64,000 nucleotides of DNA from a virus. Positions 41,911-48,964 of the stretch are shown here, piece by piece. Below the pieces are notes generated by a model. That model was given only the letters and a program-made list of their open reading frames with translations, had not been told where the DNA came from and made no database searches. Position 1 is the first letter of the stretch; the number at the start of each line of letters is the position of its first letter. The stretch lies in the IMG/VR virus record IMGVR_UViG_3300020152_000024, positions 1 to 64,000 of that record. One strand, written 5' to 3'. Made by a program: the position numbers and the translations under genes.

Positions 41911-41994
41911 TGGAGCGGGGAGTAGGATTTGAACCGACGACCTTCAGCGCGGATGGAAACACGCTGACGCTCTACCAGGCTGAGCTAGCCCCGC
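41911..41994 (-). tRNA. tRNA-Gly(UCC)-like gene with enlarged anticodon arm
   Basis: Read on the - strand it has a 7-nt acceptor arm GCGGGGC pairing with CCCCGC plus one mismatch, a standard D arm (GCTC/GAGC), a T arm (TTCAAAT loop, one stem mismatch) and an encoded CCA. G1-C72, C2-G71 and U73 are GlyRS-type identity features. The anticodon arm is 24 nt instead of 17: TCAGCGTG pairs with CGCGCTGA (8 bp, one G-U) around TTTCCATC. Within this, TTTCCAT would be a normal 7-nt loop with anticodon UCC. It may be a modified functional tRNA or a degenerate copy. Confidence 0.65.
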
Positions 41995-42000
41995 ATGTGC

Positions 42001-42404
42001 AATTGTCTGAGGGGAAGAACCGGCGGCCCCGTCGGCCTGCTCACAGTTCGTCTACATTGGCGTTTGTGCACGAGGTTCGTTTAAACGGAGTAAACGTCTC
42101 CGCTAACCAATCGGAGCGGCGACACTGGCGGGCGCTGATGCGCCAAGTGAGTCACGCACAGAGGAAATCGCGAAACGATCCTTGCAGGGCAAGGCGTGCA
42201 GCCGAGTTCACGGCGCGCAGCGCATCGGTGTGCGCACCGTATCGACGCCGGATCGATACCCTTCACAGCAGGGGTAACGATCCGGCGCGCCCTGCAAAAA
42301 AATCGCGGGTCGGCTGCGCCGACGTCACTTCCCCTCCCCAGTTCCGCGCCACCCCTCCCCGCACGGGGGCGCAAGTGGGGGACTTCCCCCATGCCGATCC
42401 CCCG
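42001..42404. other. non-coding region before the first GGGGCCCC promoter
   Basis: About 400 bp without a convincing gene. It includes a GTTTAAAC palindrome near 42080-42090, the inverted repeat at 42247-42286, an A7 run, pyrimidine-rich stretches, and a GGGGG-ACTT-CCCCC hairpin just before the promoter. I see no protein signal in it. Confidence 0.5.
42247..42286. repeat. interrupted inverted repeat
   Basis: GCCGGATCG-A-TACCC (42247-42261) pairs with GGGTA-A-CGATCCGGC (42272-42286), 14 of 15 positions, 10-nt loop. An A run follows on the + strand, so it is not a terminator in either direction. It could be a regulatory or replication site. Confidence 0.5.
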
Positions 42405-42433
42405 TTGACACTGCGTCTAGGGGCCCCTATACA
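42405..42433 (+). promoter_or_regulatory. sigma70-like promoter with TAGGGGCCCCTA operator
   Basis: TTGACA (42405-42410), 17-bp spacer, TATACA (42428-42433). The perfect 12-bp palindrome TAGGGGCCCCTA (42418-42429) fills the spacer and overlaps the -10. The start of transcription would be about 42440, 18 bp before the ATG of the DUF6573 gene. A bound protein would block the promoter. Confidence 0.85.
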
Positions 42434-42457
42434 GGATGCATCGAAACGGAGATCGCA

Positions 42458-42880
42458 ATGACCATGACCGACGAACCCCTCTTCACCGCCGATGATATCG
42501 TCAGCGTCTACACCCGCGCCCAAGCGATCGAGGACGGCGTGCTGGTCGATGTCTCGGCGAAAGCCAATGGCATCTGGAAGTTTCCAGTCGCGCTCACCAG
42601 CGCCGCCTGGGAAGATTTCGTGGCCTGGTCGGATGCAGACACGCTCCGCAAGACATGGCCCCAAGACGAAGACGGCCGGCTCTGGGACGTTCTCTACATG
42701 GGCGCTATGGCGGCCCGGAAGCCCACGAACAATCAAGCCGACCGCCGCAGCTTCACCTTCACACGCGTACCCCGTGAAGGCGCTAGCCGCCGCCCCGTCG
42801 AAGTCGAGGCGCTGATCCATTGCGGCCCCGGCGACAATGGCGAGCCGGTCATCACCATCATGCTGCCGCACGAGGACTGA
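42458..42880 (+). CDS. DUF6573 protein
   Basis: 140 residues. SVYTRAQAIEDGVLVDVS, GIWKFPVALTSAAWEDFVAW and DEDGRLWDVLYMG are the signature of DUF6573, found on plasmids and phages of alphaproteobacteria. Function unknown. It is the first gene behind the operator-promoter at 42405 and is followed after 4 bp by the RHH gene. Confidence 0.85.
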   Translation: MTMTDEPLFTADDIVSVYTRAQAIEDGVLVDVSAKANGIWKFPVALTSAAWEDFVAWSDADTLRKTWPQDEDGRLWDVLYMGAMAARKPTNNQADRRSFTFTRVPREGASRRPVEVEALIHCGPGDNGEPVITIMLPHED

Positions 42881-42884
42881 GCCT

Positions 42885-43199
42885 ATGGCCGACGAAGCAG
42901 CGCCCCCGGCTCCGGCTGGGGGCAACGCCGTTCCGGGCGGACAACATCAGTTGACGGAAGCTAGGGGCCCCACTAGTCCCGACTCCATGGCGAGGAGTGA
43001 AGACGCGATCAAGCGGGCCTGGCAAAAGCAGGAGCAGACCGACCCTGCGCGCGCCAACAACAAGGTGCGCCTGAGGCCGGAAGCGATCGATGATATCGAC
43101 GCCCTGATGGCGCCAATGGGCGCAGAGACCCGCGCCGGCGTGATCTACCAGCTGATCGAAGACGGCAAGCTGAAGTACGGCAAGAAGCGCAAGCGCTGA
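42885..43199 (+). CDS. ribbon-helix-helix protein, candidate regulator of the GGGGCCCC promoters
   Basis: 104 residues. The C-terminal half reads NNKVRLRPEAIDDIDALMAP then ETRAGVIYQLIEDGKLKYGK: a short strand, a helix, a turn and a second helix, as in RHH dimers, ending in a basic tail. RHH dimers bind short palindromes. The gene is in the operon driven by one such palindrome, and its own coding region contains the half-site TAGGGGCCCC at 42962-42971, with an in-frame ATG at 42987 that could start a shorter form. That it is the regulator is inference. Confidence 0.7.
   Translation: MADEAAPPAPAGGNAVPGGQHQLTEARGPTSPDSMARSEDAIKRAWQKQEQTDPARANNKVRLRPEAIDDIDALMAPMGAETRAGVIYQLIEDGKLKYGKKRKR
42951..42977 (+). 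promoter_or_regulatory. internal degenerate copy of the GGGGCCCC promoter/operator
   Basis: TTGACG (42951-42956) is followed by TAGGGGCCCC (42962-42971) and ACTAGT (42972-42977); the spacer is 15 bp instead of 17 and the right end of the palindrome is changed. It lies inside the RHH gene just before an in-frame ATG. Confidence 0.4.
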
Positions 43200-43218
43200 T
43201 CGTCTCGCGCGCGCGACA

Positions 43219-43246
43219 TTCACACTAATTTAGGGGCCCCTATCTT
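43219..43246 (+). promoter_or_regulatory. second TAGGGGCCCCTA operator with weak promoter
   Basis: A perfect palindrome at 43231-43242, between TTCACA (43219-43224) and TATCTT (43241-43246), 16-bp spacer. Its centre is 35 bp from that of the next copy, so the two may act together in front of the 43306 gene. Confidence 0.6.
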
Positions 43247-43252
43247 TTCCGT

Positions 43253-43281
43253 TTGACACGTCGTCTAGGGGCCCCTATACC
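43253..43281 (+). promoter_or_regulatory. sigma70-like promoter with TAGGGGCCCCTA operator
   Basis: TTGACA (43253-43258), 17-bp spacer, TATACC (43276-43281), palindrome at 43266-43277. The geometry is identical to the copy at 42405, and the downstream GATGCATCGAA leader is also shared. It drives the LPD29 gene. Confidence 0.85.
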
Positions 43282-43305
43282 AGATGCATCGAAGGAGCGA
43301 CACCG

Positions 43306-43638
43306 ATGCAAGCCCAAGCCGTAAACGAGAACGCCAAAGCTTCCCCGCGCTACCTCAGCGCAGCCGAGACGGCGAAGGAAATCCGCGCCGCGCTGAAGCA
43401 ACACTTTCCCAAGCAGAAGTTTTCGGTGCGAACGTCGGTCTATTCGATGGGCGCCTCGATCGACGTGCGCTGGGTTGGCGGCCCCGATCATGGCGCGGTG
43501 AACTCGGTGTGCGCGTTCTTCGCCGGCAGCGAGTTCGACGGCATGACCGACAGCAAGACCTCGAAGAAGGCGGTCATGCTGCGCGGCGAATGGGTGAAGT
43601 TCTGCGCCGATTTCGTCTTCTGCAAGCGGGAGGACTGA
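43306..43638 (+). CDS. LPD29-domain protein
   Basis: 110 residues. SAAETAKEIRAALKQHFPKQ, KFSVRTSVYSMGASIDVRWV and GGPDHGAVNSVCAFFAG match the large polyvalent protein-associated domain 29, common on phages and plasmids. GAAGGAG lies 8 bp before the ATG. The biochemical role is unknown. First gene of the second GGGGCCCC-controlled operon. Confidence 0.82.
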   Translation: MQAQAVNENAKASPRYLSAAETAKEIRAALKQHFPKQKFSVRTSVYSMGASIDVRWVGGPDHGAVNSVCAFFAGSEFDGMTDSKTSKKAVMLRGEWVKFCADFVFCKRED

Positions 43639-43641
43639 TCG

Positions 43642-43893
43642 ATGGCCCTCTCTGAAAAGACCGCCGCCGCCCTCGCCGAGATCGAACGCGCCGCCGCTGA
43701 AGGCTGCCACACCATCGCGCCGGTGATCATCACGCACTTCTACGGCCGCGCCGCGACGGCCGCTGCGTTCCGGGTCGCGCTGCGCAAGAAGATCGTTGAA
43801 GTCGCCTACACCAGCGCGATGGGAACGCCGGTCTATCGGCCAGCGGGCACCGCCGCCGCCCTTGAAGAGTTGAAGTCAGCGAGGCTCCAATGA
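43642..43893 (+). CDS. hypothetical protein, possible small HTH
   Basis: 83 residues, helical (AAALAEIERAAAEGCHTIAP; AFRVALRKKIVEVAYTS). It follows the LPD29 gene after 3 bp and overlaps the next gene. The VALRKKIVEVAY pattern could be a recognition helix of a small winged-helix fold, but this is weak. Confidence 0.55.
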   Translation: MALSEKTAAALAEIERAAAEGCHTIAPVIITHFYGRAATAAAFRVALRKKIVEVAYTSAMGTPVYRPAGTAAALEELKSARLQ

Positions 43894-44111
43894 TCCACGC
43901 CATCGTCCGCGAACTCGAGCTGCACATCGGCGAGGCCCTGCCCTCGCGGCTCTACATCACCAGCGTGACGCCCGTCACCGGCGGGGTGCTGGTGAAGGCG
44001 CAAGACGTGCGCGGCCGCAAGTTCGAGCGCACCGCCCGCTCACCCGCCGACGTGCGCGCGATTCTGTGGTCGCCCGCTCTCGCCGACACCCGCTTCGCCT
44101 ACGCGATCTAG
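43890..44111 (+). CDS. small hypothetical protein
   Basis: 73 residues, beta-rich (LYITSVTPVTGGVLVKAQDV; KFERTARSPADVRAILW). Overlaps the upstream gene as ATGA. Not recognised. Confidence 0.6.
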   Translation: MIHAIVRELELHIGEALPSRLYITSVTPVTGGVLVKAQDVRGRKFERTARSPADVRAILWSPALADTRFAYAI

Positions 44112-44122
44112 GAGGATCCGTC

Positions 44123-44272
44123 ATGCTGATCGACAAGCGCCGCAATGCACCGATCGCCAATGAGCGCTTTGAAGGCCTGCGCCCAGCTGGCGTCTCGCTC
44201 GACGCCATCGTAAAAGGCTTGCGCGCGCCGCTCGACCTGAAGCCGCCGCGGAAGCTGGAGAAGGTGAAGTGA
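44123..44272 (+). CDS. small hypothetical protein
   Basis: 49 residues beginning LIDKRRNAPIANERFEGLRP. A good GGAGG lies 8 bp upstream of the ATG. Basic C-terminus. Not recognised. Confidence 0.6.
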   Translation: MLIDKRRNAPIANERFEGLRPAGVSLDAIVKGLRAPLDLKPPRKLEKVK

Positions 44273-44448
44273 CGAACAACCACCCGAAGACTGCCGCGTT
44301 CATCGCCGAGCTGCGATACGTCTATCAGAAGCACCAGATGTCGTTAGCCGCCGATGCGGATGGCTTCACCCTCGTCCCTTTGCGCGACGCTGCGGCCGAT
44401 CGACTGGACGATGCCTATATCTCGGATGAGTTGCTGCTGAAACTGTAG
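44269..44448 (+). CDS. small hypothetical protein
   Basis: 59 residues from a GTG overlapping the upstream stop (GTGA). Helical start (TAAFIAELRYVYQKHQMSLA). It is the last gene of this + strand operon and ends 5 bp before the stop of the convergent - strand gene; no terminator is visible between them. Confidence 0.55.
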   Translation: MTNNHPKTAAFIAELRYVYQKHQMSLAADADGFTLVPLRDAAADRLDDAYISDELLLKL

Positions 44449-44453
44449 CGCGT

Positions 44454-44942
44454 TCAGGCGCCGGCGTGCGCGCCCGACCGCGTCTTGATCCCCAACCGTT
44501 CGATCAGCTTCGCGGCCACCAGGTCTGGCATTTGATCGAACAGCGTCTTGATGTCCCGCTTCATTGCCGCGATGTCGGTGATGGCCTGATCCCAGCGCGA
44601 GCCGTTGCGATCCTTCCAATCCTTCAGCACCGCGACTTCGGCTTTGAGTTCGTCGCAATCGTGGCTCATGCGCTCGACGGCCGTCAGCCGCGCCAACACC
44701 GCCGCCATCGCCTCTGCTTGCCCGTGCGTGCGATCCTCGACCTTCTCGGCTCTGCCGCCGCGCTCGATCGTGAGTGCGTTCAGCGCCGCCACCAGGCGGT
44801 CGGTGTCGGTTTGCTTGTCGGCGGTCTTGTCGGTTTGCTTTTCAGTTCGGCCCATGCGCGCCAGCATCAGACCTAGAACGATGTTGCCCAGCGCGCCGGC
44901 TACGCCCACACACGCGAGGATGATCTGAAACGTGTCGCCCAT
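44454..44942 (-). CDS. membrane-anchored coiled-coil protein
   Basis: 162 residues from ATG 44942 (a GTG 24 bp upstream is also possible). One transmembrane helix (FQIILACVGVAGALGNIVLG) is followed by a long coiled coil (EKQTDKTADKQTDTDRLVAA; ERMSHDCDELKAEVAVLKD) and a basic tail. It is the last gene of the cro-side operon. Similar proteins are sometimes called holin or lysis accessory proteins, but I cannot support that here. Confidence 0.6.
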   Translation of the reverse strand: MGDTFQIILACVGVAGALGNIVLGLMLARMGRTEKQTDKTADKQTDTDRLVAALNALTIERGGRAEKVEDRTHGQAEAMAAVLARLTAVERMSHDCDELKAEVAVLKDWKDRNGSRWDQAITDIAAMKRDIKTLFDQMPDLVAAKLIERLGIKTRSGAHAGA

Positions 44943-44987
44943 GGAGGGGGACGTTGGCTTGCTCACAGGGCGCGCGGATTTAAGCGC

Positions 44988-45320
44988 TCACACCGCGCTC
45001 CACACCTGTCCATTGCCGCGCCGCATGACGCGCACGCGGCCCTGCTCCACCAATTCGTTGAGAACGGCCCGCACGGTCGCTACGCTAACATCTTCGAGCG
45101 CGTCGGCCACCGCAGTTGTCGTCATGGGCCCGTCGGCGGCGCGAAGCAGTTGCATCACCTCGGCGGGGAGAGGCACCCGCCTCGCGGGCGTCTTTCGAGT
45201 GCCATACTTTTTCGGCGCCCAGGGATTGATCGGCGCCCAGGGTTCCTTTGCTGCGATCGTCGCCCGCGCTTTGGCGATCGATGCTTGGCTGCGACTGCGG
45301 CGGCCGTCGATCATAATCAC
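44988..45320 (-). CDS. winged-helix protein
   Basis: 110 residues from a GTG overlapping the upstream stop. A basic N-terminal half (RRSRSQASIAKARATIAAKE) leads to a winged helix: EVMQLLRAADGPMTTTAVAD, SVATVRAVLNELVEQGRVRV and a wing with RRGNGQVW. It probably binds DNA and may be a regulator or helper of replication. It resembles the 49481-49711 protein in layout. Confidence 0.65.
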   Translation of the reverse strand: MIMIDGRRSRSQASIAKARATIAAKEPWAPINPWAPKKYGTRKTPARRVPLPAEVMQLLRAADGPMTTTAVADALEDVSVATVRAVLNELVEQGRVRVMRRGNGQVWSAV

Positions 45321-46009
45321 GCCGCGCTCGCGCGCATGTGTTCGTTCCCCGCCGCGTCGAGCCGATCCTTGCGCAGGTTGAAGCGCGCCTTCTCGCGGCG
45401 ATCGATCTCGCCTTGCACGTCGGCCAGCGCCTGCGCCGCCTGGCGCAGCACCGTGCCCTGCGACATGGCGTTCGTCTCGCCGCTCACGCGCGTGACGATG
45501 GCGCGCCAGTCTTCGGCCGGCGCTTCAGGATCGAGCAGCGCCGACAGGATGCGGCTTGACGGCGGGCCGACGAGCTGAAGCGCGTCTTCCACGCGAGAGC
45601 GCGCTTCGAGCATGTAGTCGACCGCGCCGGCAGCGTCGCCTTGGCGATCGACCACGACATATTCGTCGCCCTCGCCCATGCCGAACCCAGCGGCCCGGAT
45701 CATGTCGGCTTGGAGTTCGCGCACCGCGGCGTGCTGCGCTTGGGTCAGGTTGTTGCGCTTGAACATCTGCTCCCAGACGTCGAGCTTCTGAGCGTAGGTG
45801 ATGCGACCTGCAGAATCGGTGCGCACTTCAGCGCCGTGGCGCTCCAGCGCTTCGAGCCGGTCCTTGCTGGCGCGATCTTCACCCCAGCGCGCGGGGTTGA
45901 TCTCTCGCGCGGCGGCGTCGTTCTTAGCCTGCTGTGCGCGCAGCTCGCGCGCGCGCTCGGCCTCGACCGGATCATAGGGCTTGCGCCCGTTCGTGCGTTT
46001 CTTCTTCAC
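45317..46009 (-). CDS. hypothetical protein
   Basis: 230 residues from a GTG (KKKRTNGRKPYDPVEAERAR). Highly charged N-terminus, then a helical core with QMFKRNNLTQAQHAAVRELQ and VEDALQLVGPPSSRILSALL, and a basic tail. Several alphaproteobacterial phages carry charged helical proteins like this next to replication genes; no function is assigned. Confidence 0.6.
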   Translation of the reverse strand: MKKKRTNGRKPYDPVEAERARELRAQQAKNDAAAREINPARWGEDRASKDRLEALERHGAEVRTDSAGRITYAQKLDVWEQMFKRNNLTQAQHAAVRELQADMIRAAGFGMGEGDEYVVVDRQGDAAGAVDYMLEARSRVEDALQLVGPPSSRILSALLDPEAPAEDWRAIVTRVSGETNAMSQGTVLRQAAQALADVQGEIDRREKARFNLRKDRLDAAGNEHMRASAA

Positions 46010-46116
46010 CAGGCCGCCCCCGCGTGCTGTGCGAAGGAAAGAACCGCGGCGGCCCCAAGTTCGATGACGGCGGCATCCCGGCGTCCAGGTTTATCAATGA
46101 GTGTCGGAGCGCTCAT
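46006..46116 (-). CDS. very small coupled ORF
   Basis: 36 residues beginning SAPTLIDKPGRRDAAVIELG. It is held by an ATGA overlap with the upstream stop and a GTGA overlap with the downstream start, which is the only support for it. It could be a real short protein or simply a bridge for translational coupling. Confidence 0.4.
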   Translation of the reverse strand: MSAPTLIDKPGRRDAAVIELGAAAVLSFAQHAGAAW

Positions 46117-46649
46117 CTCACCATGGAAATCGCCGCGGTTCTTCCCAAGGCTGGCGCAATCCGAAGAGTGGCCTGCCACCCGCCCAAGTTGGGCGCGTGA
46201 CCGATCTCGCGGAAACGCACGTCCCGGCCGATCGCAGAGAGCAAATCGCTCATCGCCTCGGCGGCTTCCTCGAGCCTGTGCTTGGAGTGCGCGACGCGAT
46301 GAATGAGCCGAATCACAAGGCCGCGCTCGCTTTGCTCCAGTTCGAGCAGCGTCGGCGCCTTGGTCGTGATCTTCGCGTCCGGATTCTTCGGCCGCTCCCA
46401 AAGCTCGGGCAAACCGACGGCGGCGCAAAAGCGCAGCGCCGCTTTGATCACCCCGACCAGGCCGTCCGGTTTCGGCGGCGCCGTCGGCGTTCGGATATCG
46501 CGATGCGCAGTCGCCATCGCATCGCGGAAGGTCGCGAGAGCGAGCCCCGGCTGGTTGCGCCGCGGCCAGATCGTGCGGCGAAGGTTCGGGTCTTGGCGCG
46601 CGGGCCGCGCCGCCGGCGCGCGTGTCGATTTGCGTTGAGCTTGTGCCAT
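46113..46649 (-). CDS. hypothetical protein
   Basis: 178 residues from ATG 46649. A basic Arg/Ala/Pro N-terminus (RKSTRAPAARPARQDPNLRR) precedes a helical core (GLVGVIKAALRFCAAVGLPE; LLELEQSERGLVIRLIHRVA). Not recognised. No strong ribosome site is visible, so the start is uncertain. Confidence 0.55.
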   Translation of the reverse strand: MAQAQRKSTRAPAARPARQDPNLRRTIWPRRNQPGLALATFRDAMATAHRDIRTPTAPPKPDGLVGVIKAALRFCAAVGLPELWERPKNPDAKITTKAPTLLELEQSERGLVIRLIHRVAHSKHRLEEAAEAMSDLLSAIGRDVRFREIGHAPNLGGWQATLRIAPALGRTAAISMVR

Positions 46650-46691
46650 GGACACGAGCGATGCGCTGCATCGGTGAAGAGAGCGTTTCCA

Positions 46692-47027
46692 TTATGCCGA
46701 TTTCCTCGCGCGTTTCTCACGCCGCGCAATTTTCCGCGCCGCCTTTTTCGCTTCGATCTCACGCCGCGCCGTAAGCATCGCATCAGTGCCGGCGATGTAA
46801 TGAGCGCGGCTCGCATCATCGGCGCGGATGACGACGCCGTGCGCCGTGATCGCATCGGCGCAATCGCGATTGATATGCGCGACGCCGCTGTCCGACGTCC
46901 AGACGACGCAATCCTCGAACTGGCACGTGATCGAAGACAACCACGAGCGCACGTAGCCGTCACCGCGCGCCGCGCGCACGTCGGCGACGAAGCGTCCGGT
47001 GCGACCGATGGGTTCGTTACACCGCAT
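46692..47027 (-). CDS. hypothetical protein
   Basis: 111 residues. It has a cysteine-containing middle (WLSSITCQFEDCVVWTSDSG) and a very basic end (KKAARKIARREKRARKSA). It overlaps the upstream gene by 11 bp. Not recognised. Confidence 0.55.
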   Translation of the reverse strand: MRCNEPIGRTGRFVADVRAARGDGYVRSWLSSITCQFEDCVVWTSDSGVAHINRDCADAITAHGVVIRADDASRAHYIAGTDAMLTARREIEAKKAARKIARREKRARKSA

Positions 47028-47241
47028 CCCAAGTCCTCTCCTGCTTGCAGAGGCCTTGCGCGCGCTCGCGCAGCAGATCGTACCCAGCCGAACCGATGCG
47101 CTCCTGCACTTCGGAAAACGTCACGCGCACGATGTGTTCGTGCAGACCGCATTCGAGGCACGTGACTTTGCCGCGCACCTCGCCGCCGGCAATGTCGATG
47201 ACCATCGCCATCGTCGCGCCGCAGGCTTGCCGGGTCTTCAT
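47017..47241 (-). CDS. small CxxC zinc-finger-like protein
   Basis: 74 residues from ATG 47241, which overlaps the upstream stop. GKVTCLECGLHEHIVRVTFS gives one CxxC pair with a nearby His; the first Cys (RQACGATM) and a late Cys (GLCKQE) could complete a metal site. Function unknown. Confidence 0.55.
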   Translation of the reverse strand: MKTRQACGATMAMVIDIAGGEVRGKVTCLECGLHEHIVRVTFSEVQERIGSAGYDLLRERAQGLCKQERTWDAV

Positions 47242-48152
47242 GCCGCCACCGCCTTCGCCGCCGCGGCGCATCGGGCGGCGAACGCCTCATCGCTTTCGCT
47301 TGGCGACTGGATCAGCACCGGCGGTCTGGTCAGCCTCGATGCGATGCGGGCTTGCATCGCCAGCGGACCCACCGGCTCTTCCTCGCGTTCGGCGCGCTCG
47401 CCGCCCGATAGGGTGGCGGGCGAGTGCGCCGGGCGCTGCTGGTTGATTGGATTCTTCTCTGGAAGATGGAAGATAGAAGATAGATAGGGCGATACCGGCG
47501 TGACACCGTTGTTATCGCTCGCATTGTGTAACGTTACATCGGCCCCCTGTAACGTGACAGTCACGGGGGGTGTAACGTTGCCTGTCACGCTCTCCGGCGT
47601 GACACCTCGGCCCTCATTGCGCGCGTTCGCCGCGGCCATGTGTTCGAACGCGCGCATCTGATCGAGCGTCCGCTCGGCGCGCTTCTTAGCCCGCGATCGA
47701 TTGGTGCGGGCACGCTGCTTGGCCTTGCGGTCTTCCTCCTTGTGCGCGATTTCCAATGACTGCTTGACGGCGTAGTCAACGAGTTCGCGCTCCGTCGGCG
47801 TCGCCTCCCCCTCGGCCTTCTCCTTGGCCTTCTTGGCCTGCTCACGGACCATGCGGCGGCAGTAAATCAGCTCGCCATCGCGCGAGAGGACGCCACGCGC
47901 CTCCAACTCGGCGAGCATGGGCGGCAACGTCTCGACCGGCTTGCCCCACAGCGACGCTAGATCCGCCATGGACGGCGACGTGCCGTTGTCGAGCAGGAAG
48001 TAGCCCCGGCGCGGGCTATGCCAGCAGATGCGCAGCATGCGCATCCACACCCCCTGCGCCGCGAAGGAGCAGAGTTTCAGCGCCGGATCGTTTTCGTAAT
48101 CATCCCAGCACCACCACTGGAACGGTTGTTTCGGTTTGGCTGCGCCGGTCAT
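47238..48152 (-). CDS. probable replication initiation/primosome winged-helix protein
   Basis: 304 residues. The N-terminal 105 residues (FQWWCWDDYENDPALKLCSF; LASLWGKPVETLPPMLAELE; GVLSRDGELIYCRRMVREQ) look like the DnaA/YdaU-like winged-helix domain (DUF1376-type) that starts phage replication modules. The middle is a charged helix, and a Thr/Val-rich low-complexity linker and a short C-terminal motif follow. In such proteins the C-terminus often recruits the host helicase. No origin repeats are obvious in the gene. GAGGGG precedes the ATG. Confidence 0.6.
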   Translation of the reverse strand: MTGAAKPKQPFQWWCWDDYENDPALKLCSFAAQGVWMRMLRICWHSPRRGYFLLDNGTSPSMADLASLWGKPVETLPPMLAELEARGVLSRDGELIYCRRMVREQAKKAKEKAEGEATPTERELVDYAVKQSLEIAHKEEDRKAKQRARTNRSRAKKRAERTLDQMRAFEHMAAANARNEGRGVTPESVTGNVTPPVTVTLQGADVTLHNASDNNGVTPVSPYLSSIFHLPEKNPINQQRPAHSPATLSGGERAEREEEPVGPLAMQARIASRLTRPPVLIQSPSESDEAFAARCAAAAKAVAA

Positions 48153-48170
48153 GCACAGCCCCTCAACATC

Positions 48171-48199
48171 TTGTCAGCAGCGAACAAATCGTGCATAGA
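48171..48199 (+). promoter_or_regulatory. promoter-like element for a + strand small RNA
   Basis: TTGTCA (48171-48176), exact 17-bp spacer, CATAGA (48194-48199). The -10 is weak. It lies in the 108-bp gap between two - strand genes and points toward the terminator at 48228-48261. Confidence 0.4.
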
Positions 48200-48205
48200 T
48201 CGTCT

Positions 48206-48261
48206 CGTTAAAGGTTAGAGTTTCTTTGGGCGCCGGCTTCCCCCGGCGCCCTTCGTTTTTT
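48206..48261 (+). ncRNA. candidate small RNA
   Basis: A promoter-like element followed 22 bp later by a strong intrinsic terminator on the + strand would give an RNA of about 56 nt, with an A/G-rich single-stranded 5' part (about 48206-48227) and the terminator stem. No open reading frame on the + strand runs into this terminator. It is opposite the intergenic space of the - strand operon. Confidence 0.4.
48228..48261 (+). terminator. rho-independent terminator on the + strand
   Basis: Perfect 9-bp stem GGGCGCCGG (48228-48236) with CCGGCGCCC (48243-48251), 6-nt loop, then TTCG and six T's (48256-48261). On the - strand the hairpin is followed by AAAGAAA, so it works only for + strand RNA, although all nearby genes are on the - strand. 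Confidence 0.8.
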
Positions 48262-48812
48262 CAGACACGTGCGCGTGTGCGCTTGCGCTCCTCCTTCAGC
48301 TTGGCGCGCGCCGCATCGAGACGCTGGCGCATCGCGCGATTGCGCACGAAATGTTCCACCACCTGTTCGCAGAGCCATTCGATCTCCGCGCTCGCGTCTG
48401 GCGAGGCGTCGCAAAGGTCCTGGATGTGGTGGCAGGCGTTGGCGATGGTGTCGTGATGGATGGCGCTGTTGCGCAATTTCCAGGCGCTCATGCGCTTCTT
48501 GAAACTGTCCGGCGTCTCTCGCTTGGCCTTGACCGGCTGCGGCTCGCTGCCCGGTTCGACACGCAAACCCAGATCCATCATCACCGCAGTCATCGCGCGG
48601 GCAATGTCAGCTTCTGAGATATCGAGCGCGATGCGCGTGCAGAAAATCCACACGTGCCGCCAATAGGTTTCCTCTGTCGCGCCGCGCGCGTCGTAGAGAA
48701 TGAGCGGGTCGAGATCGGCGTGGAAGCCGATCAGCAAGGCGCAGCGCCGCAGGGCCTCCTTAGCGCGATCGAGCGTGCCCTCGCCCGGCAATAATTCCGA
48801 AATGTTGCTCAC
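48261..48812 (-). CDS. hypothetical protein
   Basis: 183 residues from a GTG (48812) with GGAG 9 bp upstream, overlapping the stop of the small membrane gene. It has a helical core (LDRAKEALRRCALLIGFHAD; AIHHDTIANACHHIQDLCDA), several His/Cys residues and a basic C-terminus (LKEERKRTRARV). Not recognised. Confidence 0.6.
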   Translation of the reverse strand: MSNISELLPGEGTLDRAKEALRRCALLIGFHADLDPLILYDARGATEETYWRHVWIFCTRIALDISEADIARAMTAVMMDLGLRVEPGSEPQPVKAKRETPDSFKKRMSAWKLRNSAIHHDTIANACHHIQDLCDASPDASAEIEWLCEQVVEHFVRNRAMRQRLDAARAKLKEERKRTRARV

Positions 48813-48964
48813 TGCCAATGGCTCCAGTCGCGATGCATCGCCGCCAACACCAGCGCGATCAGCAAACAGATGACGACGGGAGACACCGCCGCCTCGATGG
48901 TCGCGCGCAATGCATCGGCGCGCTGCGCCGCTTCGATGCGTTCGGCGATCTGCAGCGTGGTCAT
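48809..48964 (-). CDS. small single-pass membrane protein
   Basis: 51 residues, beginning TTLQIAERIEAAQRADALRA and followed by one transmembrane helix (PVVICLLIALVLAAMH). The ATG overlaps the upstream gene and the TGA overlaps the next GTG, so it is coupled at both ends. Not recognised. Confidence 0.6.
   Translation of the reverse strand: MTTLQIAERIEAAQRADALRATIEAAVSPVVICLLIALVLAAMHRDWSHWQ

Noticed and set aside
42377-42391. GGGGG-ACTT-CCCCC hairpin as terminator before the 42405 promoter
   Set aside because: Only 5 bp and no T run; it may be chance in a G/C-rich stretch.
41910-42461. Open frame beginning ERGVGFEPTTF
   Set aside because: This peptide is the well-known artefact of translating the antisense strand of a tRNA gene.
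46006-46692. 228-codon - strand frame overlapping the 46113-46649 gene
   Set aside because: Arg/Ala-rich shadow. Only its last 36 codons are kept as a possible small coupled gene.
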